64,000 bases of DNA from NCBI RefSeq assembly GCF_003261175.1, contig NZ_QLNP01000034.1, forward strand, positions 1 to 64,000. The letters run 5' to 3'. The DNA is from Arthrobacter globiformis. GTDB taxonomy: Bacteria > Actinomycetota > Actinomycetes > Actinomycetales > Micrococcaceae. The notes under the pieces were generated by a model that had not been told where the DNA came from, searched no databases, and was given only the letters and a program-made list of their open reading frames with translations. Shown one piece after another: positions 17,282 through 26,136 of this stretch; position 1 is the stretch's first letter; every line of letters begins with the position of its first letter. The position numbers and the translations under genes are program-made.

Positions 17282-18958
17282 GTGGCAAATCATGGGGGAC
17301 ACAAGCACTCACCGAGGGTGATCGGCCCGGGCCGGATCGCCTTGCGGAGCCTGTCCGCGGCGGTGGTTGTGGGATTCTCCGTCTTTGCCTTCGGATTTCA
17401 GGGACCTGCCACTTCCATCCAGCAGCCAGTGGGTGCCGCCGTCCCAATTGCACCTCCCTCGGGAGTCGTCGGGCCAGAGCTCCTCGATCCCGACACCGCA
17501 CCGCCCGGGTACCCGGTTAGCGGGTCCGGCATCGCTGCGCCGGCTAAGGCTCCCACCGGCCACGCAGTGTCCAACTCCAAAGCCAAGTCAACCAAGACAG
17601 TCGCCGCCAAATCTCCGGGCGTGGCCTCCACCGCGCTGAAGCGGCCCGGAGCCGGCTTCCTCATGGCGCCCTTGGAAGACCTCACGCCAACTTCCCCGTT
17701 CGGCCTGCGGCACAGCCCCATCACCGGCGAAGCAGGGGAATTCCACTGGGGCCAGGACTACGCAGCCGCTTGCGGCACCCGTGTCTACGCAGCCGACGCC
17801 GGCGTGGTCCGGGCCGCCGGATGGCACCCCTGGGGCGGCGGCAACAGGGTAGAGATCGATCACGGCAACGGCCTGATCACCACGTACAACCACCTGCAGG
17901 GCATCGCCGTCGAAAAGGGCGACCCGGTTCGGGTAGGCCAGATCATCGCGGAGGTGGGCACCACCGGATCCTCCACCGGCTGCCACCTGCACTTCGAGGT
18001 CATCAAGAACGGACAGCACGAGAACCCCCTGAACTGGACGCTGCTACCCATCCGGCAGACCGACCAACTGACACCCGCTGTGTTTACCAGCTTCGCGGGC
18101 GGCGCTGCCAGCACGTATGGGTGGGCGATCCCCAACATTCCGGGCAACAGCGGGGCAGGCAACACCGACGACGGCCTGACACCGGTCACCGCGGCCGCGC
18201 TCGCCAACCCGCACACCGGTCAGGCATCAGCGGTGCGGCCCACCCTGCTCTCGGCATCGTCCGGTTCGCCGGCTTCCGGTGCGCCGACTTCCGGTTCGTC
18301 GGCCTCCAACCCGGCAACAGATCCGACAGTCACTGCAAGTCCCAAACCGCCGGCGCCGAAGCCTCCAGCGACGACCAAGCCTAAACCGACGCCCACGCCC
18401 ACACCGACGCCTACCCCCACACCGACGCCTGCTCCTGCGACGCCAACCCCGACACCCACGCCGACTCCGACTCCAACGCCGACCACGCCGCCGACCACGC
18501 CTCCTGCTGACCCTGCTCCGGTGGAACCTGCTCCGGTTGACCCGACTCCCACCGAGCCTGCGGTCCCAGCAGACCCCGCGCCGCCCTCCGAACCGGTGGT
18601 ACCTTCCGCGCCGATCACGAGTTCGGAACCTGCCCCAACGGAAGTTGCCCCCGTCGAGCCCGCTCCGGTGCCCGTACCGGATCCAGTCCCCGCGCCGCCG
18701 GCCCCCGAAATTCCGGTTGCGCCCGCGCCAGTTCCGGTTGCTCCGGCTCCGGTTCCGCCCGCGCCGGTTGCTCCGGCTCCGGCTCCGGTTCCGCCCGCGC
18801 CGGTTGCTCCGGTTGCGCCCGCGCCGGCTCCAGTTCCCACGTCGGAACCGGCAACCGCGACTTCGCCAAATGCCGTGCCAACTCGGGACGCTGCCGTGGC
18901 AGCGGCGAAGGCCGCAGCAGGAGCTGTTCCGACGGCGGAGCCCACGGCGGCGCCGTAG
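17282..18958 (+). CDS. Secreted M23 family metallopeptidase with Pro/Thr-rich tail
   Basis: 558 residues from the GTG at 17282, with AGGAG 6 bases upstream. An N-terminal signal/anchor (SLSAAVVVGFSVFAFGFQGP) is followed by a spacer and the LytM-type peptidase domain at about residues 135-250: His155 in HWGQD with Asp159, and H235-L-H237 in HLHFE, the zinc and catalytic residues of M23 enzymes. Expected role: cleavage of peptidoglycan cross-bridges outside the membrane. The last ~190 residues are low-complexity: a TPTPTP run, then PVAPAPVPPAPV-type repeats, likely a wall-spanning or disordered stalk. No LysM or SH3 domain is visible. A weak inverted repeat at 17040-17071 lies in the upstream gap. 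Confidence 0.92.
   Translation: MANHGGHKHSPRVIGPGRIALRSLSAAVVVGFSVFAFGFQGPATSIQQPVGAAVPIAPPSGVVGPELLDPDTAPPGYPVSGSGIAAPAKAPTGHAVSNSKAKSTKTVAAKSPGVASTALKRPGAGFLMAPLEDLTPTSPFGLRHSPITGEAGEFHWGQDYAAACGTRVYAADAGVVRAAGWHPWGGGNRVEIDHGNGLITTYNHLQGIAVEKGDPVRVGQIIAEVGTTGSSTGCHLHFEVIKNGQHENPLNWTLLPIRQTDQLTPAVFTSFAGGAASTYGWAIPNIPGNSGAGNTDDGLTPVTAAALANPHTGQASAVRPTLLSASSGSPASGAPTSGSSASNPATDPTVTASPKPPAPKPPATTKPKPTPTPTPTPTPTPTPAPATPTPTPTPTPTPTPTTPPTTPPADPAPVEPAPVDPTPTEPAVPADPAPPSEPVVPSAPITSSEPAPTEVAPVEPAPVPVPDPVPAPPAPEIPVAPAPVPVAPAPVPPAPVAPAPAPVPPAPVAPVAPAPAPVPTSEPATATSPNAVPTRDAAVAAAKAAAGAVPTAEPTAAP
18380..18850 (+). repeat. Low-complexity coding repeats (TP and PAPV tracts)
   Basis: Tandem ACGCC/CACGCC-type hexamers encode a Thr-Pro run at about 18385-18500. 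Irregular 18- to 24-base units built from CCGGTTGCTCCGGCT encode Pro-Ala-Pro-Val at about 18715-18835. Both lie in the stalk of the M23 peptidase gene and are prone to slippage. Confidence 0.75.
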
Positions 18959-19625
18959 ACGGTGACGGGCAGCGCGGTCGGGCTGTTCGCTTACCGGGTG
19001 AAACCAACTGGTCAGGAGGTCAGGGAATGCAACGGAGGCCAAAGCCGTTGTCACTAGTGACAGCCATGCACCCGGCGAGAGAGCACGATGTGACTTCCCT
19101 CCAAATTCCGCCGACACCCGACGGAACCCGCCCGGGTTTCGGATGCCCTACGGGCGATGCGGTGCCGGCGGCGGATGCGTCCGCCGACTGCGGCTGTACG
19201 GGCTGTACCGGAGCTGCTGGGCGGTTGGCCTGCCCGGCGCGGGCACAGGCCGTCGTCGTTTTCTCAAACGCCCCCTGGCACGGTAAGCCGGGGACCTTCC
19301 GGAAGAGCATTCCGCCCGGACTTACCCGGGCAAGTTCCCCCTTCTTCTCTGCGGCAAAGCTGCCGGGCGCATAGCCCAGTCTCTGCCAGATACAGGCGGA
19401 ATGCGGCAAATCGAAGAATGCGCGGCATATCAATGAAGCGGTCATCGGGAGATGGCCGTGCAAGGAAACGAAAGCGAGGAAGGTAGCCCGAAAGCAGCGG
19501 CGGTGTTGTAATTTTTCAACATGCCAACTCCCGTTTCCCCCTAGTTCGCTTTTTATCTGGTTGGATGGAAGGTACTGAGAGGGACACAGGAGGCGCCCCG
19601 CTTCCTAACTACCGCGAAGGCAGCA
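18959..19625. other. Long stretch without a confident gene
   Basis: 667 bases between the M23 peptidase and the phosphodiesterase. The only candidate gene is the small open frame at 19027-19374. The last 120 bases are A/T-richer and hold a short dyad GTTG..CAAC near 19505 and T-rich tracts at 19515-19560, plausibly the promoter of the phosphodiesterase. No RNA gene is recognised. Confidence 0.5.
19027..19374 (+). CDS. Possible small cysteine-containing protein, doubtful
   Basis: 115-codon frame whose ATG is preceded by a textbook AGGAGG at 19014-19019 with 7-base spacing, much better than most genes here. The product is unrecognised: no signal peptide, a Cys cluster (DCGCTGCTG) in the middle, Pro/Gly rich. 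Codon third positions are less G/C-biased in the last third, and a competing frame exists on the other strand (19020-19463). It may be a real orphan gene or a chance ORF behind a purine-rich site. Confidence 0.35.
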   Translation: MQRRPKPLSLVTAMHPAREHDVTSLQIPPTPDGTRPGFGCPTGDAVPAADASADCGCTGCTGAAGRLACPARAQAVVVFSNAPWHGKPGTFRKSIPPGLTRASSPFFSAAKLPGA

Positions 19626-20537
19626 ATGGAGCTCATCGAGGCCGAGCACCCCCGGCCACGCCATTTTCTACTCCACCTGAGTGACACCCACCTGTTGGGC
19701 GGTCCGGACCCCCTATACGGCGCAGTTGACAGCGAAGCCCGCCTGATCCAGCTTTTCGACGAGGTTCAGGCCTCCGGCGCGCGCCCGGAAGCCGTGATTT
19801 TCACCGGCGACCTGGCAGACAAGGGCGACCCTGAGGCCTACGCCAAGCTCCGCGCAGTCGTGGAGCCCGCGTGCCGGGACCTCGGCGCCCAGGTCATCTG
19901 GGCCATGGGCAACCACGACAACCGCGCCAACTTCCGCGCGGGCCTCTTCGACCAGCGCGGCAACGACGATCCCGTCGACCACAGCTACTACGTCAACGGG
20001 CTCCGGGTCATCACCATGGACACGTCCGTGCCCGGCTATCACCACGGCGAACTCAGCGGGAACCAACTGGACTGGCTCGCCGGGCAGCTGGAGACTCCTG
20101 CCCCGGACGGCACCATCCTGGCCCTGCACCATCCTCCCGTTCCATCGGTGCTGGACCTGTCCGTGCTCGTGGAACTCCGCGACCAGGCGTCCCTGGCGGC
20201 CGTCGTCAGGAACTCGGATGTGCGCAGCATCCTGGCCGGCCATCTGCACTACTCCACGACGGCGAGCTTTGCCGGCATCCCGGTCTCCGTGGCCTCAGCC
20301 ACCTGCTACACCCAGGACCTGAATGTTCCGGTGGGCGGCACCCGCGGCCGCGACGGGGGCCAGTCCTTCAACCTGGTGCACGTTTATGAGCACACGGTGG
20401 TGCACTCCGTGGTGCCGCTGGGCGCCACTCCCACCGTGGGCGAGTACGTCAGCCCCGAGGAGACGGAACGCCGCCTGGCGGCGGCCGGAATCCGCATCCC
20501 CGAAGGAGCCAAACGTCCCGTCCTCACGCGGAAGTAG
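19626..20537 (+). CDS. Metallophosphoesterase, cyclic-nucleotide phosphodiesterase type (CpdA-like)
   Basis: 303 residues. All calcineurin-like metal motifs are present: Asp20-x-His22 (SDTH), Gly-Asp62 (TGDLADKGD), GNHD at 95-98, then LALHHPP and LAGHLH. The domain covers most of the protein; there is no signal peptide. The order and spacing match the CpdA/Rv0805 class that hydrolyses cyclic nucleotides or other phosphodiesters. The true substrate is not determined. The gene stands alone and faces a convergent gene across the hairpin at 20563-20602. Confidence 0.9.
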   Translation: MELIEAEHPRPRHFLLHLSDTHLLGGPDPLYGAVDSEARLIQLFDEVQASGARPEAVIFTGDLADKGDPEAYAKLRAVVEPACRDLGAQVIWAMGNHDNRANFRAGLFDQRGNDDPVDHSYYVNGLRVITMDTSVPGYHHGELSGNQLDWLAGQLETPAPDGTILALHHPPVPSVLDLSVLVELRDQASLAAVVRNSDVRSILAGHLHYSTTASFAGIPVSVASATCYTQDLNVPVGGTRGRDGGQSFNLVHVYEHTVVHSVVPLGATPTVGEYVSPEETERRLAAAGIRIPEGAKRPVLTRK

Positions 20538-20562
20538 CAGCCAAGGTTTGCTTGCACACATG

Positions 20563-20602
20563 AGCCCCCGCCGGATCTGACTGGTCAGTTCTGGCGGGGG
20601 CT
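20563..20602. terminator. Hairpin terminator between convergent genes
   Basis: Arms AGCCCCCGCC (20563-20572) and GGCGGGGGCT (20593-20602), with an inner dyad CTGAC..GTCAG in the loop. It lies between the phosphodiesterase stop (20537) and the Stealth gene stop (20633). Confidence 0.75.
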
Positions 20603-20632
20603 TCCTGCGGTACAGTTCTTGGCTTTCCCTGC

Positions 20633-22135
20633 TTACTTTTCCCAGGGCGCCTTGATGGGGTAGTACCGCTCCAGGAACTCCGTGACAAGGTCCGCCCGTT
20701 CGTCGGCCGGCACCTCTGGAAAACTCCCGTCATTGAGGCAGAAGAAGTCCATGTTGCGCTTGTTCAGCAGCTTGGGCAGGTAATTCAGTCCCGACCGGAG
20801 CGTGGTATCGACGTACCGCACCTTGGCCGCCGTCTGGGTCACCGCCCGGCCGGTCAACAGCGCGTAGTAGTGGTAGAAGGAATTCGTGACAGAGATGTTG
20901 TCCGCGGCCCGGAAGGTGCTGGCGGCGGTGTTCGCGAACTCCGCCGGGAACTCCTGCTCCATCTGGGCGACGAGGCTCCGGCGCATCGGCGCTGCCGAGT
21001 GCTCCAGGTGGCGGGTGGTGATCCGGCCGAAGCGGTTCCAGAGCAGCTTCCGGTTGACCCGGGCCGCGTTCTCGAAGCCGCTGCGTTCGGCGTCGTTTTC
21101 GCCGAGGCCGATGCGGGTCTCAGCCTCGATGAACTTGGTGATCCCGCCCGGAGTGAAGAACATGTCCGGGCCCACCGGCCGCCCGAAGAACATGTCGTCG
21201 TTGGAGTACAGGAAGTGCTCGGAGAGGCCCTCGATGTGGTGCAGCTGGCACTCCACGGCCTGCGAGTTGTGGGTGGGCAGCACCGACGGGTCAGCGAAGA
21301 ACTCCTCGCTCCGGACGATGGTCACGGAGGGGTGATCGTTCAGCCATTCCGGCGCGGGGGAGTCCGTGGCGATGAAAATACGGCGGACCCACGGTGCAAA
21401 CATGTACACCGACCGGAGCGCGTATTTGAGCTCATTGATCTGCCGGTATCGCGCCTCGTGGTCGTCGCCCTCACCCAAAACAGCCCCCGCCATTCGGGCC
21501 CGCCGGGCGGCGATGTATTCCGGGGAGGTGCCGTCCACCCAGGAGAAGACCATGTCGATGTCGAAGCTGATATCACTCGCGTGGTCAGCGAACATGTTCT
21601 CGATGGTGGGCCAGGTGTGGCCGTAACGCTCAACCGTTCCGCGGACGGCTTCGTGGGCCATCATGGTGCGGCGGGTGAGGGAGTTCTCGATCGGCAGGAT
21701 CACTTCGTTGCCCAGGAAGCTCCAGAGTTCCACCTGGACGCCGGCGGACGCACCAAATTCGAAGCCGCCCTCGGGCTCCACGCGCGGGCGGTACAGCCGG
21801 AAGATGCGAGCCTGGCGGTTGACGGAGAGCTCGCCGTCGGCGACCAGGACGGACGTTTTCTTCTTTGCGTCCACGGTCATGGAGTAGAACGGTTCGTGCC
21901 GGCACGCCTCAACGAGGGCGGACCGCAGCTTCTTCCGGTCCTTCCAGTCAAGGGCGACCACGGGACGGTCATTGTTGCCCCGGACCAGCAGGTAATCCAG
22001 CCCGGCCCCGTCCAGCACATTCCGAAGGAAGAGCAGGTCCTCCACCATGGCCTGGTAAGGCGTCCGGGTGTCGTTGATCAGCGCATACCGGCCTGATCGG
22101 CGGACGACGTCGGGGCGGTGTTTGAGGCGCGCCAC
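20633..22135 (-). CDS. Stealth family sugar-phosphate transferase
   Basis: 500 residues from the GTG at 22135. Stealth conserved regions are clear: CR1 DIDMVFSWVDG at 192-202, CR2 around 232-258 (RQINELKYALRSVYMFAPWVRRIFIATD), CR3 around 288-320 (THNSQAVECQLHHI..HFLYSNDDMFFGRP) and CR4 near the C-terminus (FCLNDG). These proteins transfer hexose-1-phosphate units to make phosphodiester-linked capsule or exopolysaccharide. The start is uncertain. The frame stays open and coding-like for ~32 codons upstream (DDIYYGGQAAEDDVPALAE) but has no ATG, GTG or TTG; a GGGAG site sits 7 bases before an ATC at 22231. Either a rare start is used or the protein begins at 22135. Confidence 0.9.
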   Translation of the reverse strand: MARLKHRPDVVRRSGRYALINDTRTPYQAMVEDLLFLRNVLDGAGLDYLLVRGNNDRPVVALDWKDRKKLRSALVEACRHEPFYSMTVDAKKKTSVLVADGELSVNRQARIFRLYRPRVEPEGGFEFGASAGVQVELWSFLGNEVILPIENSLTRRTMMAHEAVRGTVERYGHTWPTIENMFADHASDISFDIDMVFSWVDGTSPEYIAARRARMAGAVLGEGDDHEARYRQINELKYALRSVYMFAPWVRRIFIATDSPAPEWLNDHPSVTIVRSEEFFADPSVLPTHNSQAVECQLHHIEGLSEHFLYSNDDMFFGRPVGPDMFFTPGGITKFIEAETRIGLGENDAERSGFENAARVNRKLLWNRFGRITTRHLEHSAAPMRRSLVAQMEQEFPAEFANTAASTFRAADNISVTNSFYHYYALLTGRAVTQTAAKVRYVDTTLRSGLNYLPKLLNKRNMDFFCLNDGSFPEVPADERADLVTEFLERYYPIKAPWEK

Positions 22136-22365
22136 TGCCGCCGGCGACGTTGCTTCCGCAAGTGCGGGTACGTCGTCCTCGGCTGCCTGACCGCCGTAAT
22201 AGATGTCGTCCTGAACCGTTACGTCCGTGATGGCGTTTCTCCCATGCTGCTAGGGGTGTGGTGAAGTCTTACTTGCATGATAGTCCTGCCGGGAAAACAT
22301 GCCGGGCAGACGGCCAAGGCCTGCCCTCGGGCCCCGGCCCGGCCCACTGGGCGGCGGCAGCGGGC

Positions 22366-23295
22366 CTAGCCGAGGAGCGCCTGCCGCCAGCTGGACAGGA
22401 ACGCCGCCCCGGCGTCGTCGTGAATGACCGTTTCCTGCAGGCCCAGGTCGGCCGCCGTGAGGACGTCGTAGGGCTTGGCCGGGACGCCGTCCGCAGGCCT
22501 GACGTCGACGTGCTTCACGGCGTGATCGTTGTGGTGCAGCCAGTCGGCCATGGCGTAGTCCGTGCGCGAATCGCCGACCGTCCGCCACGCCTGCGGCGTG
22601 ATGCCCTGGGCCGCCAGCAGTTCCACGGCGCGGCTCGCTCCGAGGTCCTTGCCCAGCCGCACCGATTCAATGTCCGTGGAGATGATGGTGGGGTCCACGC
22701 GGTAGTCGATCTCGTCGTCGGAGTTGGGTGCGTGGTGGTCCAGCCGCACGACGCCCAGGCCGTGGCGCTCCATCAGCTCCATCGCCTCGGCATCAAACAG
22801 CTTTTGCTCGGCGAGGTACTCGCTGCTGGGCACCTCAATGTGCTGCTCCACCGACACCATGGCGCGCTTGGTTTCGTCGAAGAACATGTGGGCCGAGTAG
22901 TCCTCAGCCACCATGCGCCGGACATCGTCGCCGTAGGCTGCCGGCACGGCAAGCTCGTGGTCCACGTGGATCGGTCCCGGGCCGGCCGAGGTGTAGCTGA
23001 ACCACACCGCGCCTTTTTCGCAGATGGCGTGGATCAGCGTTCCGCCCGGCATTCCGGCGGCGATCATGGGCTCCATGACCTGCTCGCGGATGAAGGCGTC
23101 CGAGCGCCCAGTGTTGAATATGACCGGTACTCCGGCGCTCGCCAGCGCCACCAAATCGGCAATGATTTCCGGTTTCACATCCCTGGTCACCGGGCTGGCA
23201 ACCGGGCCGTCAACGTCCAGGAGCAGGGCCAGGGCGGGTGCCGACGGCGTGTGGGCGCCGAACTCCGGGGCAGCATTCGCGGTAGGTGCAGTCAT
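22366..23295 (-). CDS. HAD family hydrolase
   Basis: 309 residues. The HAD nucleophile motif is LLLDVDGPVASPV (Asp27, Asp29); the second motif is IFNTGRSD, and the last metal site is VGDSRTDYAMADWL. A large cap between these suggests the IIB (Cof/sucrose-phosphatase-like) group. Expected to be a cytoplasmic phosphatase of a sugar phosphate or similar; the substrate is unknown. It lies upstream of the Stealth gene on the same strand (231 bases apart), which may or may not reflect a functional link. Confidence 0.85.
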   Translation of the reverse strand: MTAPTANAAPEFGAHTPSAPALALLLDVDGPVASPVTRDVKPEIIADLVALASAGVPVIFNTGRSDAFIREQVMEPMIAAGMPGGTLIHAICEKGAVWFSYTSAGPGPIHVDHELAVPAAYGDDVRRMVAEDYSAHMFFDETKRAMVSVEQHIEVPSSEYLAEQKLFDAEAMELMERHGLGVVRLDHHAPNSDDEIDYRVDPTIISTDIESVRLGKDLGASRAVELLAAQGITPQAWRTVGDSRTDYAMADWLHHNDHAVKHVDVRPADGVPAKPYDVLTAADLGLQETVIHDDAGAAFLSSWRQALLG

Positions 23296-23443
23296 GGCTC
23301 CATTCTGTCAGCCGACACCGGCCAAGCCGCCCGGACCGAGGCAGGCGGCCAGCATGTGACAGATAGTTACTGTTTGGCTACAACCTCCCGCGGCGCGCTG
23401 GTCCCACATTCCCTTGAACCGGCCAGTTGCTTAAGCTTGCAGG

Positions 23444-23743
23444 GTGATATTCAAAGCTGTGGGCGAGGGACGCCCTTACCCCGACCATGGTTTCAGTACC
23501 CCCAAAGACTGGGCGGCGCTTCCGCCCCGTCCCGTGCGGTTGGATGAACTTGTGACCACCAAGCGGACCCTGGATCTTGAAGCGCTCCTTGCCGAGGACT
23601 CCACTTTCTTTGGGGACCTGTTTCCCCACGTGGTGCAGTACCAGGGCACCCTCTATTTGGAGGACGGCCTGCACCGCGCGGTAAGGACTGCACTCCACCA
23701 GCGCACCGCCATACATGCAAGGGTGCTTGTGATCGATGGCTAG
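23444..23743 (+). CDS. Small conserved protein with ParB-like motif, coupled to LytR_C gene
   Basis: 99 residues, GTG start. The core VRLDELVTTKRTLDLEALLAEDSTFF..YLEDGLHRAVRTALHQRTAIHARVL recalls the ParB/sulfiredoxin-type fold, where a DGxHR motif lies before a helix. From memory, automatic annotation often calls such proteins VapB-type antitoxins, but no toxin gene is adjacent. Its last 8 bases overlap the next gene (start 23736, stop 23741-23743), so the two are translationally coupled. Role unknown; the pairing with an envelope-type LytR_C protein is the best clue. Confidence 0.75.
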   Translation: MIFKAVGEGRPYPDHGFSTPKDWAALPPRPVRLDELVTTKRTLDLEALLAEDSTFFGDLFPHVVQYQGTLYLEDGLHRAVRTALHQRTAIHARVLVIDG

Positions 23744-24410
23744 AAAACCCAAAGACGTGACCGTCCTCCACGGTCACCGCGTGATTAGTGGCCCCGAGCT
23801 CAGGGCCACGTTCGTCGAGGACGACGAGAACGCGGAGAACCCCGGCCGCCTGCGCCGCCGGATCCTGCACGGTGTGGTGCTCGTGCTGCTGCTTGGCCTC
23901 ATTGTCGCGGGGATCATGGGGGCAATGGGTGTGATGAGCGGGCAGATCAAGTTTCCGTCCGCGATCCAGGCCCAAGAGAACTCCTCCGTCTGCCCGGCAA
24001 CAACCTTTGACTACACGCCGCCTGCCAAGGTGAAGGTGAACGTCCTCAACGCCACGAGCCGCAACGGCCTGGCCAAGGCGGCAGCCAATGAGTTCAAGGC
24101 CAGGAAATTTGTTCTTGGCAACGTGGCCAACACTGAAACCGGCTACCGCGGCGTGGCGGCCATCGTCTCAGGTGCTGCGGGACAGGGGGCGGCCTTCACC
24201 GTCCAGCGGAATCTGCCTGGCTCGGACTACTTCCAGGACGGGCGCAAGGACGCCACCGTCGACGTAATCCTGACTGGCGACTACCGCGGCCTGGTCAAGC
24301 CGCAGCTTGTTGACCAGACCCCGGGCCAGCTCAGCTGCCCGCGGGAAAGCCGTCGGGTCGCCGACGATTCGCAGTGGCCAGTCATGCCCACCCAGGGCGC
24401 CAAGCCCTGA
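23736..24410 (+). CDS. LytR C-terminal domain protein, single-pass membrane
   Basis: 224 residues. A charged cytoplasmic N-terminus, one membrane helix at about residues 44-68 (ILHGVVLVLLLGLIVAGIMGAMGVM), then an external LytR_C domain (KVKVNVLNATSRNGLAKAAANEFKARKFVLGNVAN..VSGAAGQGAAFTVQRNLPG). This domain usually follows the LCP wall-teichoic-acid ligase domain; here it is alone, without the catalytic part. Probably a cell-envelope accessory protein. Coupled to the small upstream gene by an 8-base overlap. Confidence 0.88.
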   Translation: MARKPKDVTVLHGHRVISGPELRATFVEDDENAENPGRLRRRILHGVVLVLLLGLIVAGIMGAMGVMSGQIKFPSAIQAQENSSVCPATTFDYTPPAKVKVNVLNATSRNGLAKAAANEFKARKFVLGNVANTETGYRGVAAIVSGAAGQGAAFTVQRNLPGSDYFQDGRKDATVDVILTGDYRGLVKPQLVDQTPGQLSCPRESRRVADDSQWPVMPTQGAKP

Positions 24411-24450
24411 GCCTTAACCGCCTGTGCCTGAGCCTTAGCCGGCCGCAGCC

Positions 24451-25101
24451 TTAGCCAGCCGCAGCGGCCGGCGGCTGCAGGCGCAAGGGGCGGCCGCCGT
24501 CGTCGAACCTTGCCCCGGCACCCAACTGGATGAAGCGGACGGTCCGGGAGATCCTTTCCTCCAGGTCCGCGGAGGCGTCGCCGCCCCGGGCGGCGCTGGA
24601 GGAGAGCGTGCCGTGGATCAGCTGCGCCTGCTGGAGGGGATCGGCCACCGGGAAGTATCCCTGGTCCATGCCGTCGCGAAGAATGTCCTGCAGCATGTCG
24701 CTGAGCCCGGCCACGTGGTCGGCCAGCTTGGCGAACGACGCCGGCGAGAGTACGGCGCCCATGGCCGGACCCGGGGGCAGATGCCGGCGGCTGAGATCCT
24801 CCACCTGGGCCCGCACGTACAGGGCCAGCCGGTCCACCGGATTGTCCAGCCGCGCCAGCGACTCCCGCAGCCCGGTCATGAATCGTTCCGTCTCCACGAG
24901 TGCGTAGGCAATCAGGAGCTCTTCGATGTCCGCGTAGTAGTTGTAGACAGCTGTGCGCCCGATCCCTGCGTGCCGGGCGACGTCGGTCATGGTGAGCCCG
25001 GGCAGCCCGTGCGAGAAGAGGAGCTCACCGAAGGCGTTCAGGATGCGGCGCTGGGTCTCGGCGCGCTGCGCAGCGTTGCTGGGGGCCGAGATCCGGGGCA
25101 T
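24451..25101 (-). CDS. TetR family transcriptional regulator
   Basis: 216 residues. N-terminal helix-turn-helix typical of TetR: AETQRRILNAFGELLFSHGLPGLTMTDVARHAGIGRTAVYNYYADIEELL. The C-terminal ligand domain is not diagnostic. It is convergent with the LytR_C gene and 103 bases downstream of the DsbA-like gene on the same strand. The target is unknown. Confidence 0.92.
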   Translation of the reverse strand: MPRISAPSNAAQRAETQRRILNAFGELLFSHGLPGLTMTDVARHAGIGRTAVYNYYADIEELLIAYALVETERFMTGLRESLARLDNPVDRLALYVRAQVEDLSRRHLPPGPAMGAVLSPASFAKLADHVAGLSDMLQDILRDGMDQGYFPVADPLQQAQLIHGTLSSSAARGGDASADLEERISRTVRFIQLGAGARFDDGGRPLRLQPPAAAAG

Positions 25102-25204
25102 AGGGACACTTTACCGCCATCTGTCACCAAACCGTTCCGAACTTTCGTCCAGATTTGGCCGCTACAGACCCTCGGTGAGGATATCTGCCCAATAACTCAA
25201 AGGC

Positions 25205-25936
25205 TTAGACGGGGCAGCCGTCCGGGCCGCACACCTCCGCGTTATCCGCCTGCGCGCCTTCTTGGTTGGCGCCGGGTTTGTCGCCGACCATCACGAGCGG
25301 GTGCGACTCTTGCCAGGCCTGCTCGAGGGCCATGGTGAAGCTTGCTGCGGGCTGGGCTCCGGACAGTCCGTACTTGCGGTCGATCACGAAGAACGGAACG
25401 CCGCTGATGCCAAGGGCGCGGGCTTCGGCGAAGTCGCGTCGGACGTCGTCGGCGTACTTGTCGGTGCTGAACAGCTGGGCAACGTCGGCGGCGTCGAGCC
25501 CCAGGTCCGCGCCAACCGACGCGAGATAGTCGGGGCTGCCTATGTCCTTGCCGTGCTCGAAGTGGTCGCTGAGCAGCCGCTCCTTGGCCACGTCCTGCTT
25601 GCCGTGCGCGGCGGCCAGGTGGATGAGCCGGTGGGCCGTGAAGCTGTTGGCAACCACGACGGCGTCGAACCGGTAGTTGAGGCCCTCGCCTTTGGCCTGG
25701 GCTGCCACATGGTCGAACATCTGGGTGACCTGGCCGGGGGCCATGCCCTTGCGCTTGCTGAGGTAGTCCAGTTCCGTGCCGTCATAGTGCGCGGGCACGC
25801 TGGGGTCCAGCTGGTAGCTGCGCCACTGCACCTCCACCTGGTCGCGGTGCGGGAACTCGGCGAGGGCGGCCTCGAACCGGCGCTTGCCGATATAGCACCA
25901 GGGGCAGGCAATGTCTGACCAGATCTCAATCTTCAT
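25205..25936 (-). CDS. DsbA/FrnE family oxidoreductase
   Basis: 243 residues from the ATG at 25936; the open frame extends upstream but overlaps nothing conserved. Thioredoxin-fold active site Cys11-Pro-Trp-Cys14 (SDIACPWCYIGKRRFE), an all-helical insert, cis-Pro region GISGVPFFVIDRKYGLSGAQP. The product has no signal peptide, so it is cytoplasmic like other FrnE-type DsbA relatives. It ends with an extra CGPDGC motif, a second possible redox or metal-binding pair seen in this subgroup. Substrate unknown. Confidence 0.9.
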   Translation of the reverse strand: MKIEIWSDIACPWCYIGKRRFEAALAEFPHRDQVEVQWRSYQLDPSVPAHYDGTELDYLSKRKGMAPGQVTQMFDHVAAQAKGEGLNYRFDAVVVANSFTAHRLIHLAAAHGKQDVAKERLLSDHFEHGKDIGSPDYLASVGADLGLDAADVAQLFSTDKYADDVRRDFAEARALGISGVPFFVIDRKYGLSGAQPAASFTMALEQAWQESHPLVMVGDKPGANQEGAQADNAEVCGPDGCPV

Positions 25937-26136
25937 GCCTGCGACAACTCCCGGTCTTTCCCCTGCATTCCTGCGCGGACAGTTGCTTTGGTCACTCGGT
26001 CCTCCGGGCGGTTCCGCTGGGCGGTGCTGCGCCGGTGCTGGGCCCGGCGTCGCACAGCCCTTGTTTGGCGGCGGGCACGGCCATATTGTTTGGACTAACT
26101 CCCGGCGGTCAGGCCGTACCTTCGTGGGAGGCAAAA

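Noticed and set aside
18380-18850. Tandem repeats considered as a CRISPR or satellite array
   Set aside because: Units are short, contiguous and in frame, with no unique spacers.
18220-18945. Gly/Thr/Ala-repeat protein frame on the - strand
   Set aside because: It is the complement of the TP and PAPV coding repeats of the M23 peptidase, which has a good start and catalytic motifs.
23444-23743. Toxin-antitoxin module (VapB-like name)
   Set aside because: No PIN-domain or other toxin gene is adjacent; the coupled gene is a LytR_C membrane protein.
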